A stretch of 33,135 bases of DNA from Victivallales bacterium (GCA_016285345.1 JAEEQN010000035.1:1-33135), one strand, 5' to 3'; counted from the stretch's first letter, positions 1-8,025 are shown. The notes: generated from the sequence alone by a model not told the origin. Numbers and translations are program-made.

Positions 1-529
1 TGGAGAGGCCGGTGATGTAGACGCGATCGGGATCGGCGTCAAATTCTTTGATCTTCGCTTCGATCATGTCCGGGATCATGCCCGTGGACTTGGAGGGCAG
101 GGGCTGGAGAGCCGCGCCTGCGCCGCCGCGATGCAGCGGAGCCCAGAGCTCGGAGGACGGGCACTGGCAGGTGATGAGCACGACCTTCTGCTTCTGGTCG
201 CGGATGTTCTTCACGATGTCGGACACGCCGAGTTCGTTCTGGGCGAGGTTGTTGTCGCCGCGTTCGCCGATGCCGTGCAGGAAGACGAGGATCGCGGGCT
301 TCCCGGCCTGATCCTTGTTGTAGAGGTGCTGGCAGATGTTCAGCTTGTCTTCACCTTTCGTGAAGGGCTTCTGTTCCAGTTCGGTTTCTTTGAGGATCTT
401 CTGCCATTTTTCAGTCTGGCTCTGCTGCTGGCCCTGCTGCGGAGCGCCGCCGCCCGGGAACTGGGCATAGGCCTGGCTTGCCGCGATGGCGCAAACCGCG
501 ATCGCGATCATTCTGACGGAGCATTTCAT
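1..529 (-). CDS. Secreted alpha/beta-hydrolase (esterase-like), 3' end missing
   Basis: Read from the ATG at 529, the protein starts with a Sec signal peptide (MKCSVRMIAIAVCAIAASQ, cleavage likely after AYA) followed by a short Gly/Gln-rich linker (FPGGGAPQQGQQQ). The body has ILVFLHGIGERGDNN, the oxyanion-hole strand-loop typical of phospholipase/carboxylesterase and PHB-depolymerase-like hydrolases, and ends at the window edge with DPDRVYITGLS. That is the start of the nucleophile elbow (GxSxG), so the Ser is probably encoded but the catalytic Asp and His are outside. An AGGAGA Shine-Dalgarno lies about 10 nt before the start. The substrate is unknown; an ester-linked plant polysaccharide decoration is plausible given the GH genes at the other end, but that is inference. 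Confidence 0.75.
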   Translation of the reverse strand, partial: MKCSVRMIAIAVCAIAASQAYAQFPGGGAPQQGQQQSQTEKWQKILKETELEQKPFTKGEDKLNICQHLYNKDQAGKPAILVFLHGIGERGDNNLAQNELGVSDIVKNIRDQKQKVVLITCQCPSSELWAPLHRGGAGAALQPLPSKSTGMIPDMIEAKIKEFDADPDRVYITGLS

Positions 530-855
530 TTTGTTGTTCTCCTGTTTGTGTTGTTTGGGGTGTTGAGTTGGTTATGATGGTGAAAGGAACATCGTTTTTG
601 TCGCGGAATCGTGCGGCATGCGTGCACACGAATCCATTCTTCAACTAATATAACGTGGAAAGTGCAGGATTGTATATGTAGTTTTTTGTTTGAAAGATGT
701 ATTTTTTATCTTATTTGGTTTAAAACCGAAGCAAAAACCGAGTTTTTTCCCTTTTTTTCAGCCGAAATGACACAATAATCCCTGCACGCCACGCCGGATT
801 ATCGCGGATGCAGGGAAGAAAAAGGCGCCGGAGGTCGTCCGGCGGCGCTGTGAAA
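530..855. other. Intergenic region between trxB 3' end and esterase promoter
   Basis: This 326-bp gap holds no convincing gene. It is AT-rich between about 640 and 780. On the minus strand a TATATT element lies at 647-652 and could be the -10 of the esterase promoter, but the -35 region is poor (ATACAA). Nearer trxB are the trxB terminator and a second hairpin (CCCTGCA 780-786 pairing with TGCAGGG 809-815). Confidence 0.5.
817..847 (-). terminator. Rho-independent terminator of the nrdG-nrdD-trxB operon
   Basis: Reading the minus strand, CGCCGGA-CGACC-TCCGGCG forms a 7-bp GC-rich stem immediately followed by CCTTTTTC. It begins about 9 bp past the trxB stop codon, where an intrinsic terminator is expected. 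Confidence 0.75.
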
Positions 856-1770
856 TCAGAAAGTGAGCGAGTTCAGGTAGCGGCAGGCGGCGAGGGCGGC
901 CGTGGCACCGTCGCCGACCGCGGTCGCGACCTGGCGGACACCCTTCGTACGGCAGTCGCCCGCGACGAACACGCCGGGCGTCTTCGTGAGGCAGGCTTCG
1001 TCGGAGGCGATGAAACCGCCCTTGTCGAGGTCGCAGACGTCCTGGAAAGGCTTGTTGTCGGGCATCTGGCCGATGGCGACGAACACGCCGTCGAGCGTGA
1101 GGACGGATTCCTTGTCCTCGGCGGTGTTTTTGATCTTAATCCCGGTGAGTTCCGGTTCGCCGAGGAGCTCGGTTACGACCGTGTTGCAGATGATCTTCAC
1201 ATTCGGGCGCGACTTGAGGATCTGGGCGAGGCTGACCTCGCCCGTGAGCTTGGGCAGGTTCTGGACGATCGTGACGGTCTTCGCGGTTTCGGAGAGCAGC
1301 ACGGCGTCCTGGAGCGCTGTGTTGCCGCCGCCGATGACCGCGATGTCCTTGTCCTTGTAGAAATCGCCGTCGCAGAGCGCGCAGTAGGAGATGCCGTGTC
1401 CGACGAGGTCGTCCTCGCGGGGGAGCCCGAGCGGCCTGTGGCGTGACCCGGCTGCGACGATGACGGACTTGCAGAGGTACTGCGTGCGCGGGGTGACGAC
1501 GGACTTGATCTTGCCGTTGTCGTGGATGGCGGTGACTTCATCAAGTTCCAGCTCGGCGCCGTGGTGGATCGCCTGGTCGACGAGCTTCTCTCCGATCTCG
1601 CTGCCGGAAAGCGCAAGATAACCGGGGAAGTTCTCGACCTTGGGCGAATACACGATCTGGCCGCCGAAGGATTCGCGTTCCAGGATCAGGACCGAACGGC
1701 CCGCGCGCCGCGCATAGACGGCGGCGGTGAGGCCGGCGGGCCCCGCTCCGACGATGATGATGTCGATCAT
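856..1770 (-). CDS. trxB: Thioredoxin reductase-like flavoprotein
   Basis: 304 aa, normal length for low-molecular-weight thioredoxin reductases, which pass electrons from a pyridine nucleotide through FAD to a redox-active disulfide and then to a redoxin. The N-terminal FAD dinucleotide fold GAGPAG (8-13), the active-site CALC (130-133), the second nucleotide fold GGGNTA (147-152) and the C-terminal FAD motif VFVAGDCR are all present. The NADPH 2'-phosphate motif HRRxxxR is absent: the equivalent stretch reads TIVQNLPKLTGE (167-178), so NADH or another donor is likely. A good SD (AAGGAG) precedes the ATG. It lies 21 bp downstream of nrdD, whose C-terminal redoxin domain is its likely partner; this link is inferred from position. 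Confidence 0.9.
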   Translation of the reverse strand: MIDIIIVGAGPAGLTAAVYARRAGRSVLILERESFGGQIVYSPKVENFPGYLALSGSEIGEKLVDQAIHHGAELELDEVTAIHDNGKIKSVVTPRTQYLCKSVIVAAGSRHRPLGLPREDDLVGHGISYCALCDGDFYKDKDIAVIGGGNTALQDAVLLSETAKTVTIVQNLPKLTGEVSLAQILKSRPNVKIICNTVVTELLGEPELTGIKIKNTAEDKESVLTLDGVFVAIGQMPDNKPFQDVCDLDKGGFIASDEACLTKTPGVFVAGDCRTKGVRQVATAVGDGATAALAACRYLNSLTF

Positions 1771-1791
1771 ACCGGAAACCGCTCCTTTCCG

Positions 1792-4203
1792 TCAGACTGC
1801 CACGGCGGCGGATTCTTCGATGAAGCGGCGGATATTGGAGACATTTTCGAACTTCTCCATCTTGCCGCCGCGGATGACGACGAGCGTGGGCGCCTGGCGG
1901 ATGCCGTACAGGTCGGCGGAGGCGATGTCCTCGTTGGCGAGGATCACGTCGTAATGGATACCCGCCTGATCGAGGAAGCGCTTCGCCATCTTGCAGTTCG
2001 GGCAGGTGCCGGTGGCGAAGAGGATCACGCGGTCGGAAGCGCCTGCCGCGGCGGGCGCGGGCTTCTCGACGGGATGCTCGGTCGATTCATGGGCGGGGGC
2101 GTCGTGGTGGACGGGCTTGTGGCTCATGGATTTGCCGATGTCGTAGGTCTTGCGGTCCTTGTACTCCTGCGACTTGCCGTCGTTCCAGTTCTGGACGGGG
2201 CGGTAATAGCCGGTGATGCGGCTGTAGACCTCGGTCTTCTCGCCGCACTTGGAGCAGGTGTTCTTCTCGCCGGAGATGTAGCCGTGGTTCTTGCAGACGG
2301 AGTAGGTCGGGGAGAGCGTGTAGTACGGGAGACGGTAGTTCTCTGCGATCTTGCGGACGAGAGTCGCGGCGCTCTTCCAGTCCGGGAGCTTCTCGCCGAG
2401 GAAGGCGTGGAAGACGGTGCCGGAGGTGTAGAGCGTCTGGAGCTTGTCCTGGATGTCGAGCGCGGAGAAGATGTCGTCCGTGTAGCCGACGGGCAGGTGG
2501 GAGCTGTTCGTGTAGTACGGGGTGTCGTCGTCGCCCTTGGAGGCCGTGATGATCTCGGGGAAGCGCTTGCGGTCGTGCTTGGCGAGACGGTACGCGGTGG
2601 ATTCGGCGGGCGTGGCTTCGAGGTTGTACAGGTCGCCGTATTTCTCCTGGTAGTCGGAGAGGCGTTCGCGCATGTGGTTGAGGACGGCGGCGGTGAAATC
2701 CTGCGCGGCGGGATCGGTGAGGTCGCGGCGGACCCACTTCGCGTTGAGGCACGCCTCGTTCATGCCGACGAGCCCGATGGTGGAGAAGTGGTTGTCGAAT
2801 TTGCCGAGGTAGCGTTTCGTGTACGGATAGAGGCCTTCGTCGAGGAGGCGCGTGATGACCTCGCGCTTGATCTTCAGCGAACGCGCCGCGATGTCCATCA
2901 TGTGATCAAGACGCTTGTAGAAGTCCTCCTCGTCCGTGGCGAGGTAGGCGATGCGCGGCATGTTGATGGTCACGACGCCGATGCTGCCGGTGCTTTCGCC
3001 GCTGCCGAAGAAGCCGCCGGATTTCTTGCGGAGCTCGCGGAGGTCGAGGCGGAGGCGGCAGCACATGCTGCGGATGTCGCTCGGTTCCATGTCACTGTTC
3101 ACGTAGTTGGAGAAATACGGCGTGCCGTACTTGGAGGTCATTTCGAAGAGCAGGCGGTTGTTCTCGGTCTCGCTCCAGTCGAAGTCGCGCGTGATGGAGT
3201 AGGTCGGGATCGGGTACTGGAAGCCGCGTCCGTTGGCGTCGCCCTCGATCATGGTCTCGATGAACGCCTTGTTGATGAGGTCCATCTCGGCCTTGCAGTC
3301 CTTGTACTTGAACGGCATTTCCTTGCCGCCGACGATCGCGGGCAGCTCGGCGAGGTCGTTCGGCACGGTCCAGTCGAGCGTGATGTTGGAGAAGGGCGCC
3401 TGCGTGCCCCAGCGGGACGGGGTGTTCACGCCGAAGATGAAGGACTCGATGCACTTCTTGACCTGCTCATAGTTGAGGTTGTCGGCCTTCACGAACGGCG
3501 CGAGGTAGGTGTCGAAGGAGGAGAACGCCTGCGCGCCCGCCCATTCGTTCTGCATGATGCCGAGGAAGTTCACCATCTGGTTGCAGAGTGTGGCGAGGTG
3601 GGACGCGGGTGCGCTGGTGATCTTGCCGGGGACGCCGCCGAGGCCTTCCTGGATGAGCTGCTTGAGGGACCAGCCGGCGCAGTAGCCGGTGAGCATGGAA
3701 AGGTCGTGCAGATGCAGGTCGGCGTTGCGGTGCGCGTTCGCGATCTCGTCGTCGTAGATCTCGGAGAGCCAGTAGTTGGCGGTGAGCGCGCCGGAGTTGG
3801 AGAGGATGAGTCCGCCGACGGAGTAGGTGACGGTCGAGTTTTCCTTCACGCGCCAGTCGTTGATCTTCAGGTAGTCGTCGATGGTGGTCTTGAAGTCGAT
3901 GATCGTGTTGGCGGTGTTGCGGAGTTTCTCGCGCTGGCGGCGGTAGAGGATGTAGGCTTTCGCGACGTCGGCGTAACCCGCCTGCACGAGCACGGACTCC
4001 ACGCTGTCCTGAATGTCTTCAACGGCGATCAGACCTTCCTTGATCTTCGGCTCGAATTCGGCGGTGACCTTCAGCGCGAGGAAATCGATGACCGAAGGAT
4101 GGTAGTTCTTTTCCTGCGCCTCGAACGCCATCTTGATCGCGTCGGAGATCTTCGTGATGTCGAAGTCGATGACTTTGCCGTTGCGTTTCTGGACCTGATA
4201 CAT
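1792..4203 (-). CDS. nrdD: Anaerobic (class III) ribonucleoside-triphosphate reductase with fused C-terminal redoxin
   Basis: 803 aa. It reduces ribonucleotides to deoxyribonucleotides under anoxic conditions with a glycyl radical. Residues 1-95 form an ATP-cone (VQKRNGKVIDFD...). The barrel carries Cys175 (TGYCAGW), a Cys381-Cys382 pair in SMCCRL that aligns with the thiyl-radical Cys loop, and the conserved VVTINMPRIA strand. The C-terminal zinc site is C637-x2-H640...C650-x2-C653, and the glycyl-radical site is Gly665 in SRITGYYRP. After a Pro/His/Ala-rich linker (about 680-722) comes a glutaredoxin/NrdH-like domain with C734-P-N-C737 and a cis-Pro motif (QAPTLVV). AGGAG lies 11 nt before the ATG. 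Most NrdD proteins are about 700 aa and lack this redoxin. The fusion plus adjacent trxB points to redoxin-dependent rather than formate-dependent reduction. Confidence 0.96.
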   Translation of the reverse strand: MYQVQKRNGKVIDFDITKISDAIKMAFEAQEKNYHPSVIDFLALKVTAEFEPKIKEGLIAVEDIQDSVESVLVQAGYADVAKAYILYRRQREKLRNTANTIIDFKTTIDDYLKINDWRVKENSTVTYSVGGLILSNSGALTANYWLSEIYDDEIANAHRNADLHLHDLSMLTGYCAGWSLKQLIQEGLGGVPGKITSAPASHLATLCNQMVNFLGIMQNEWAGAQAFSSFDTYLAPFVKADNLNYEQVKKCIESFIFGVNTPSRWGTQAPFSNITLDWTVPNDLAELPAIVGGKEMPFKYKDCKAEMDLINKAFIETMIEGDANGRGFQYPIPTYSITRDFDWSETENNRLLFEMTSKYGTPYFSNYVNSDMEPSDIRSMCCRLRLDLRELRKKSGGFFGSGESTGSIGVVTINMPRIAYLATDEEDFYKRLDHMMDIAARSLKIKREVITRLLDEGLYPYTKRYLGKFDNHFSTIGLVGMNEACLNAKWVRRDLTDPAAQDFTAAVLNHMRERLSDYQEKYGDLYNLEATPAESTAYRLAKHDRKRFPEIITASKGDDDTPYYTNSSHLPVGYTDDIFSALDIQDKLQTLYTSGTVFHAFLGEKLPDWKSAATLVRKIAENYRLPYYTLSPTYSVCKNHGYISGEKNTCSKCGEKTEVYSRITGYYRPVQNWNDGKSQEYKDRKTYDIGKSMSHKPVHHDAPAHESTEHPVEKPAPAAAGASDRVILFATGTCPNCKMAKRFLDQAGIHYDVILANEDIASADLYGIRQAPTLVVIRGGKMEKFENVSNIRRFIEESAAVAV

Positions 4204-4257
4204 GATTTTTGTTGCTCCTGTGTTGAAAATGTTATTTGTTGAAAAATGAAAAAGTGT

Positions 4258-4983
4258 TCAGGATTCCGCCTCGGACGTATCGACGCCGCGCAGCTGTGCG
4301 TTCGGGATGAACTCCCGGACGGCTTCCAGCGCGCGCTCCATCTCGTCGTCCGGCATCGCGCTCAGCCCTGCGCCGAGCAGATCGCCGGAATCCTTGAATT
4401 TCTGAAGAAAGTAATGCTCGACTCCGGCGTGTTCCCGTGCGAGCGCGGCCAGGTCGTCGACCGTGTGGAACTGGCGGACGACGGTTGTGCGGAGCTCGTA
4501 ATAATCGAGCGGGGCTGTCTTGAGGTAGGCGGCGCTCTCCGCGACGCGTTCCGCCATGCCGGTCACCCCGGTCGTCTCGTCGTACTTGGCGTAGGTGTTC
4601 TTCACGTCCATCGCCACCGCGTCCACGAGGCGGCGTTCCACGAGGTCCTGCAATCGTTCGGGGAACGATCCGTTCGTGTCGAGCTTGATGAGCAGATGAT
4701 AAGAACGCAGCAGATCCAACAGCTCGGCGAGGTCGGGACGCATCACCGGTTCGCCGCCCGTGATGCACGCGCCGTCCAGAATCTTTCCCCGCTTGGACAA
4801 GTAGTCTTTCAGCTCGTCGAGCGTGATCATGGCCGAATCCTCCTGCGGGACCACGACGAGCGAGGCATTGTGGCAGAACGGGCAGCGGAAGTTGCATCCG
4901 TGCAGAAAAATGGTGCAGGCGACCTTGCCGGGGTAATCCAGCAACGTGAGCTTCTGCAGTCCAAAACGGGAGTCGGCGTTCAT
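4258..4983 (-). CDS. nrdG: Anaerobic ribonucleotide reductase activating protein (radical SAM)
   Basis: 241 aa. The radical-SAM activase uses a [4Fe-4S] cluster and S-adenosylmethionine to install the glycyl radical on NrdD. The cluster motif is C30-x3-C34-x2-C37 (GCNFRCPFC), followed by the SAM-binding GGEPVMRPD segment. The N-terminus (FGLQKLTLLDYPGKVACTIF) is typical of the longer NrdG type rather than the ~155-aa enterobacterial one. It is the first gene of the operon, 54 bp upstream of nrdD. No clear SD precedes the ATG. The leader is about 65 nt if the predicted promoter is correct, and contains an NrdR-like palindrome. Confidence 0.93.
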   Translation of the reverse strand: MNADSRFGLQKLTLLDYPGKVACTIFLHGCNFRCPFCHNASLVVVPQEDSAMITLDELKDYLSKRGKILDGACITGGEPVMRPDLAELLDLLRSYHLLIKLDTNGSFPERLQDLVERRLVDAVAMDVKNTYAKYDETTGVTGMAERVAESAAYLKTAPLDYYELRTTVVRQFHTVDDLAALAREHAGVEHYFLQKFKDSGDLLGAGLSAMPDDEMERALEAVREFIPNAQLRGVDTSEAES

Positions 4984-5027
4984 TTAAGCAAAGGGATGTG
5001 GATGGTGGTGATGAAACATAAAGAAAA

Positions 5028-5043
5028 CCACAACATCTTGTGG
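5028..5043. promoter_or_regulatory. NrdR box-like operator 1
   Basis: CCACAA-CATC-TTGTGG is a perfect 6-4-6 palindrome, extended by one A/T pair to 5027-5044. It closely matches the known 16-bp NrdR box ACACWATATATWGTGT (CACAA...TTGTG conserved). It falls just downstream of the predicted nrdG transcription start, a typical repressor position. Confidence 0.7.
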
Positions 5044-5054
5044 TGTTCCGGTAT

Positions 5055-5082
5055 AATATAATCAACACCTTGATAAATGCAA
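5055..5082 (-). promoter_or_regulatory. Sigma70-like promoter of nrdG-nrdD-trxB
   Basis: On the minus strand TTGCAT (5077-5082) and TATATT (5055-5060) are separated by 16 bp, placing the start of transcription near 5048. A TATTAT hexamer with 18-bp spacing overlaps it. Confidence 0.6.
5060..5075. promoter_or_regulatory. NrdR box-like operator 2
   Basis: ATCAA-CACC-TTGAT (5061-5074) keeps the CAA...TTG core of the NrdR box. Its centre is 32 bp from that of operator 1, about three helical turns, as in tandem NrdR boxes. It lies between the -35 and -10 elements. The outer half-site bases are less conserved than in operator 1. Confidence 0.55.
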
Positions 5083-5328
5083 TCCCAAAACGGAAAAATT
5101 TTCTCAAAAAATAAACCGAAATTAATGCACAATTTTCATTATGTCAGAATGACGCTGAAAAATCGAAACGTCGGAAGCAGTAAATATGCTGATAATCAGA
5201 TGGATAAACGGATTTCTTGATCCGAAGGGACTTTTTTCGGAAAAAATGCGGAATCGGGCTTGAAAAATCGGAAAGAGCTGTTTGCGTCCAAGGGGAGGGC
5301 GCGGCCGCCTTTTTCGGGATGTTGTGCG

Positions 5329-6555
5329 TCAGCCTTCAGGGATGCCGCTTGAGGCGAGGTCCTTGTGGCGGGGCAGGTAGCCGAATTTGTAGTACAGGAG
5401 GCAACCGAGCATGAGCGCGGGGAAGAACGCGGCAGCGAGGAGCCCGGCTTTGAGGTCGTCGCCGAAGAACGACGCGATCCTGCCGACGTACACGGGGCCG
5501 AGGCCGCAGCCGAAGTCGCCGGGCAGGGCGAGCAACGCGAACATCGCGGTGCCGCCGAGGGGGATGGCGAGGGACGCCGTGCTGAAGACGCCTGCCCAGA
5601 GGATGCCCGCCGCCCAGCCGCAGAGGGCGCATCCGGCGAGCGCGAGGGCGGGCCAGGGCGCGAATACGGCGGTGAGGTAGGCGGCGATGCTGAGCGCGCA
5701 GCTCGCGATGAGGCAGTTGATGAGGTTGAGGCGCGTGCTGAACGCCGCATAGAGTGTGCGCGAAAGTCCCATGAGGAGCGCGAAGAGGCACGGCCCGGCG
5801 AGGTCGCCGACCTCCTTCTTCACGCCCAGGGCGGACTCCGCGAACGACGACGCCCACTGGTTCATGCAGTGCTCGGACGCGCCCGCGCAGAGCATCATCA
5901 CGGCCATGAGCCAGAAGACCGGGAGTTTGAAGAGGCCGAGGATGCCGAGCCCCTGTTTCCCCTCGGCGATCAGAGGACGCATCGGCACGAACATGAAGTA
6001 GAATCCGTCGAGAAGCGGGACCGCCGCCCAGACGAGCGCGAGCCAACGCCAGTTGTCGAGTCCGATGTAATGGAAAAACAGCGTCGATCCGAGCACGACG
6101 ATCATCTGTCCCCAGCAGTAGAACGAATGCACGAGGCTCATGGCGGCGGCCTTCCGTTTGAACGGGCACGCCTCGACGACCGGGCTGGTGACCGCCTCCA
6201 CCACGCCGCCGCCGACCGCGTACAGCGCGACCGCGCAGGTCAGACCGAGAAGGGGATTCGGCATGAGGTCGGGCAGGATCGTCATGAGCACAAGTCCGGC
6301 GGCGGAACAGAATTGTCCGACGATGAGCGTGAGCCGATAGGATATCCTGTCCGCGAGCTCGGCGCAGGCGAACGCCACGCACATCTGGAGCCAGAAGTTC
6401 CCGATGAGGAGATACGTGAGCTGACCGAGCTCAAGATCGTAGGCGTGCATGAACCAGAGGAAGAGCAGCGGCGCGAAGTCGTTGACGATGGCCTGCGTGA
6501 CATAGCTGATGTTGCAGGCGTGGAGCGTGTGGACGTAGCTTTCGCGGATGCTCAT
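5329..6555 (-). CDS. Major facilitator superfamily transporter
   Basis: 408 aa from the ATG at 6555. Upstream in-frame codons to 6633 are not counted because the predicted start of transcription falls near 6592. The protein is almost entirely hydrophobic, with about 12 membrane spans, an N-terminal HACNISYVTQAIVNDFAPLLF segment, and a loop ELADRISYR matching the family's conserved cytoplasmic loop between TM2 and TM3. It probably moves a small solute such as a sugar across the inner membrane by ion coupling or facilitated diffusion. The substrate cannot be read from sequence, and no neighbouring catabolic gene suggests one. It appears to be a single-gene transcript. Confidence 0.85.
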   Translation of the reverse strand: MSIRESYVHTLHACNISYVTQAIVNDFAPLLFLWFMHAYDLELGQLTYLLIGNFWLQMCVAFACAELADRISYRLTLIVGQFCSAAGLVLMTILPDLMPNPLLGLTCAVALYAVGGGVVEAVTSPVVEACPFKRKAAAMSLVHSFYCWGQMIVVLGSTLFFHYIGLDNWRWLALVWAAVPLLDGFYFMFVPMRPLIAEGKQGLGILGLFKLPVFWLMAVMMLCAGASEHCMNQWASSFAESALGVKKEVGDLAGPCLFALLMGLSRTLYAAFSTRLNLINCLIASCALSIAAYLTAVFAPWPALALAGCALCGWAAGILWAGVFSTASLAIPLGGTAMFALLALPGDFGCGLGPVYVGRIASFFGDDLKAGLLAAAFFPALMLGCLLYYKFGYLPRHKDLASSGIPEG

Positions 6556-6598
6556 GTTCAGTTCGGGTGTTGAGGGTTGAAGAAGAAAACACACTAAT

Positions 6599-6627
6599 AA
6601 AATAACCTCCCGCGCGGACGATTTCAA
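6599..6627 (-). promoter_or_regulatory. Promoter of the MFS gene
   Basis: On the minus strand TTGAAA (6622-6627), a 17-bp spacer, then TATTTT (6599-6604). The start codon lies about 40 bp downstream. Confidence 0.6.
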
Positions 6628-6647
6628 ACGCAAAACCGGAATCGTGC

Positions 6648-6676
6648 TTGATTTTTACGCGGACATGTGCGATATT
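6648..6676 (+). promoter_or_regulatory. Candidate promoter of the GT2 gene
   Basis: TTGATT (6648-6653), a 17-bp spacer and GATATT (6671-6676), or TATTAT two bases on. It is divergent from the MFS promoter and about 30 bp upstream of the GT2 start. Confidence 0.4.
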
Positions 6677-6707
6677 ATCTGGTCAAATCTTCACTCGAAA
6701 GGCGAAC

Positions 6708-7433
6708 ATGCTTCTCTCCATCGTGACCGTTACCAAAAATGCAGCCGGGACCGTGGCGCACGCGGCGGAATCCCTCGGCCGGCCGCTGCCCGACGGCGTC
6801 GAATACATCCTGAAGGACGCCGGATCGACGGACGGGACCTGCGAGGTCGTCCGCGGAATCCAGCCGGACGCGCTCGTCGTGCAGTCGCCAGACCGAGGCA
6901 TCTATGACGCCATGAACCAGGGGTGGGCGCGGGCGAACGGGGAATATGTGATGTTCCTGAACGCGGACGACCGGTATCTGCCGGGCGTGCTGGAGGAGAT
7001 CATGCGCGAACTGCGCGCAAATCCCGATGCGGACATCCTGCACGGGTGCATTCGCGTGAACGGTCGAAAATACAGCCCGGCGCAGGGAATAGCGTCTTTT
7101 CATAGCGCGCGGATCTTTCATCCGGCATCGGCGATCCGGCGTTCCCTGCTGGAACGTCTGGACGGATTCGATATCCAGTGGAAGATTTGCGCTGACCTCG
7201 ATTTTTTCCTGCGTGCGAAGGAGTCCGGCGCAATGTTCCGGTTCGTCGACCGGGAGATCACGGATTTCGCGCTGGGCGGCGTGAGCACGGTCCGGCGTCA
7301 GGAAACCGCGTCCGAGGTGCGGCGGATCCTGCTGAAACATGGATTCGGGTGCGTTTTCGCGGACGGATACTATCTTGCCGCGCGTCTGAGAGCGTGCGCG
7401 GCCCGTGCCGTCAAACTGCTGAAAGGCTCCTGA
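6708..7433 (+). CDS. Family 2 glycosyltransferase
   Basis: 241 aa from the ATG at 6708; an earlier in-frame ATG at 6648 lies inside the promoter and its extension does not look like protein. The GT-A fold is clear: LLSIVTVTKN at the N-terminus, DAGSTDGT (37-44) for nucleotide-sugar binding, PDRGIYDAMNQG, and the metal-binding NADD (85-88), followed by KICADLDFFLR near residue 170. These match WcaE/colanic-acid-type transferases, which add one sugar to a surface polysaccharide or glycolipid in the cytoplasm. It is the only plus-strand gene near the polyene-like operon and converges on it: its last 23 bp overlap the 3' end of the opposing gene. The acceptor and donor are unknown. Confidence 0.88.
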   Translation: MLLSIVTVTKNAAGTVAHAAESLGRPLPDGVEYILKDAGSTDGTCEVVRGIQPDALVVQSPDRGIYDAMNQGWARANGEYVMFLNADDRYLPGVLEEIMRELRANPDADILHGCIRVNGRKYSPAQGIASFHSARIFHPASAIRRSLLERLDGFDIQWKICADLDFFLRAKESGAMFRFVDREITDFALGGVSTVRRQETASEVRRILLKHGFGCVFADGYYLAARLRACAARAVKLLKGS

Positions 7434-8025
7434 TCCACTGGAAATAATCAAGCTGCTCGGACGGCGGACTGAATGGTTCGTCGCCTTCTTTTGCGCGTTC
7501 CAGCAGGAAGATCGCGGCAAATTCCATCGCTTCGAGGCCGTACAGCCGCATCGCGCGGTCGGCGAACGCGGAACGTTCCTCTGTCAGGATCACGAGCGCA
7601 TGTTCGGCGTCTCCGGCGGACAACACCGCATCGGCGAGCGAAAGAACGCGGTCGGGTAGGCGGTCGAATCCGGCCAGCGAGAAGACCGGGACCTTCATGC
7701 CGAAGCGGATGGCGGCCGCGCCGGGGACGGCGTTGTGGACGGAGCACGAGAACGACACCGGGCCGATCTGGTCCTCCGGGAAGTCGATCAGGTCGTTCTG
7801 GAGCGCCGTGATGCGGCTCTGCACGCCGAGCATGCTGCCGAACAGAATCGGAGCATCGTCGGGGCGTCCTTCGAGACGGTCGAGCGCGGAGAGGACCGCC
7901 GCCGTCATGCGGTCGGAACGCCGTCCGAGCCCGAGGCGGGCGCGTTCGGCGCGTAGGAAATCGTCGTCCCAGCGCAGGTCCGTGCCGGGGACGGTGAACG
8001 AGGATGCGGTCAGATGAAGCGCCAT
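7411..8025 (-). CDS. Beta-ketoacyl synthase-like chain-length-factor type protein (PF13723-like)
   Basis: 204 aa, about half a ketosynthase. FSCSVHNAVPGAAAIRF (92-108) is the hallmark of the ketoacyl-synt_2 family (short APE ApeC-type proteins), with a thiolase-fold strand SAGDAEHALVILTEE after it. There is no active-site Cys and no His-containing C-terminal half, so it cannot condense acyl units alone. In APE systems such proteins pair with a full KS as a chain-length factor. The likely partner is the KS ending 3 bp upstream (its TGA is followed by ATC and then this ATG). It is the last gene of the operon, and its end overlaps the convergent GT2. Confidence 0.8.
   Translation of the reverse strand: MALHLTASSFTVPGTDLRWDDDFLRAERARLGLGRRSDRMTAAVLSALDRLEGRPDDAPILFGSMLGVQSRITALQNDLIDFPEDQIGPVSFSCSVHNAVPGAAAIRFGMKVPVFSLAGFDRLPDRVLSLADAVLSAGDAEHALVILTEERSAFADRAMRLYGLEAMEFAAIFLLERAKEGDEPFSPPSEQLDYFQWIRSLSAV

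Larger units (their letters stand above)
4984..5328. other. Control region upstream of nrdG and 3' flank of the MFS gene
   Basis: This AT-rich 345-bp gap contains the nrd promoter and two NrdR-box-like palindromes between 5027 and 5082. The remainder (5083-5328) has no gene that I can support. It includes a T6-CGG-A6 palindrome near 5232-5246 and a small CGGAT/ATCCG stem near 5209-5224, either of which might help end the MFS transcript, but neither is a convincing terminator. Confidence 0.5.

Noticed and set aside
1522..4242. A 906-codon open frame on the plus strand
   Set aside because: It is antisense to trxB and nrdD, which have full motif support. Its composition (Gly/Val/Asp/Arg-rich, no recognisable motif) is typical of a GC-rich shadow frame.
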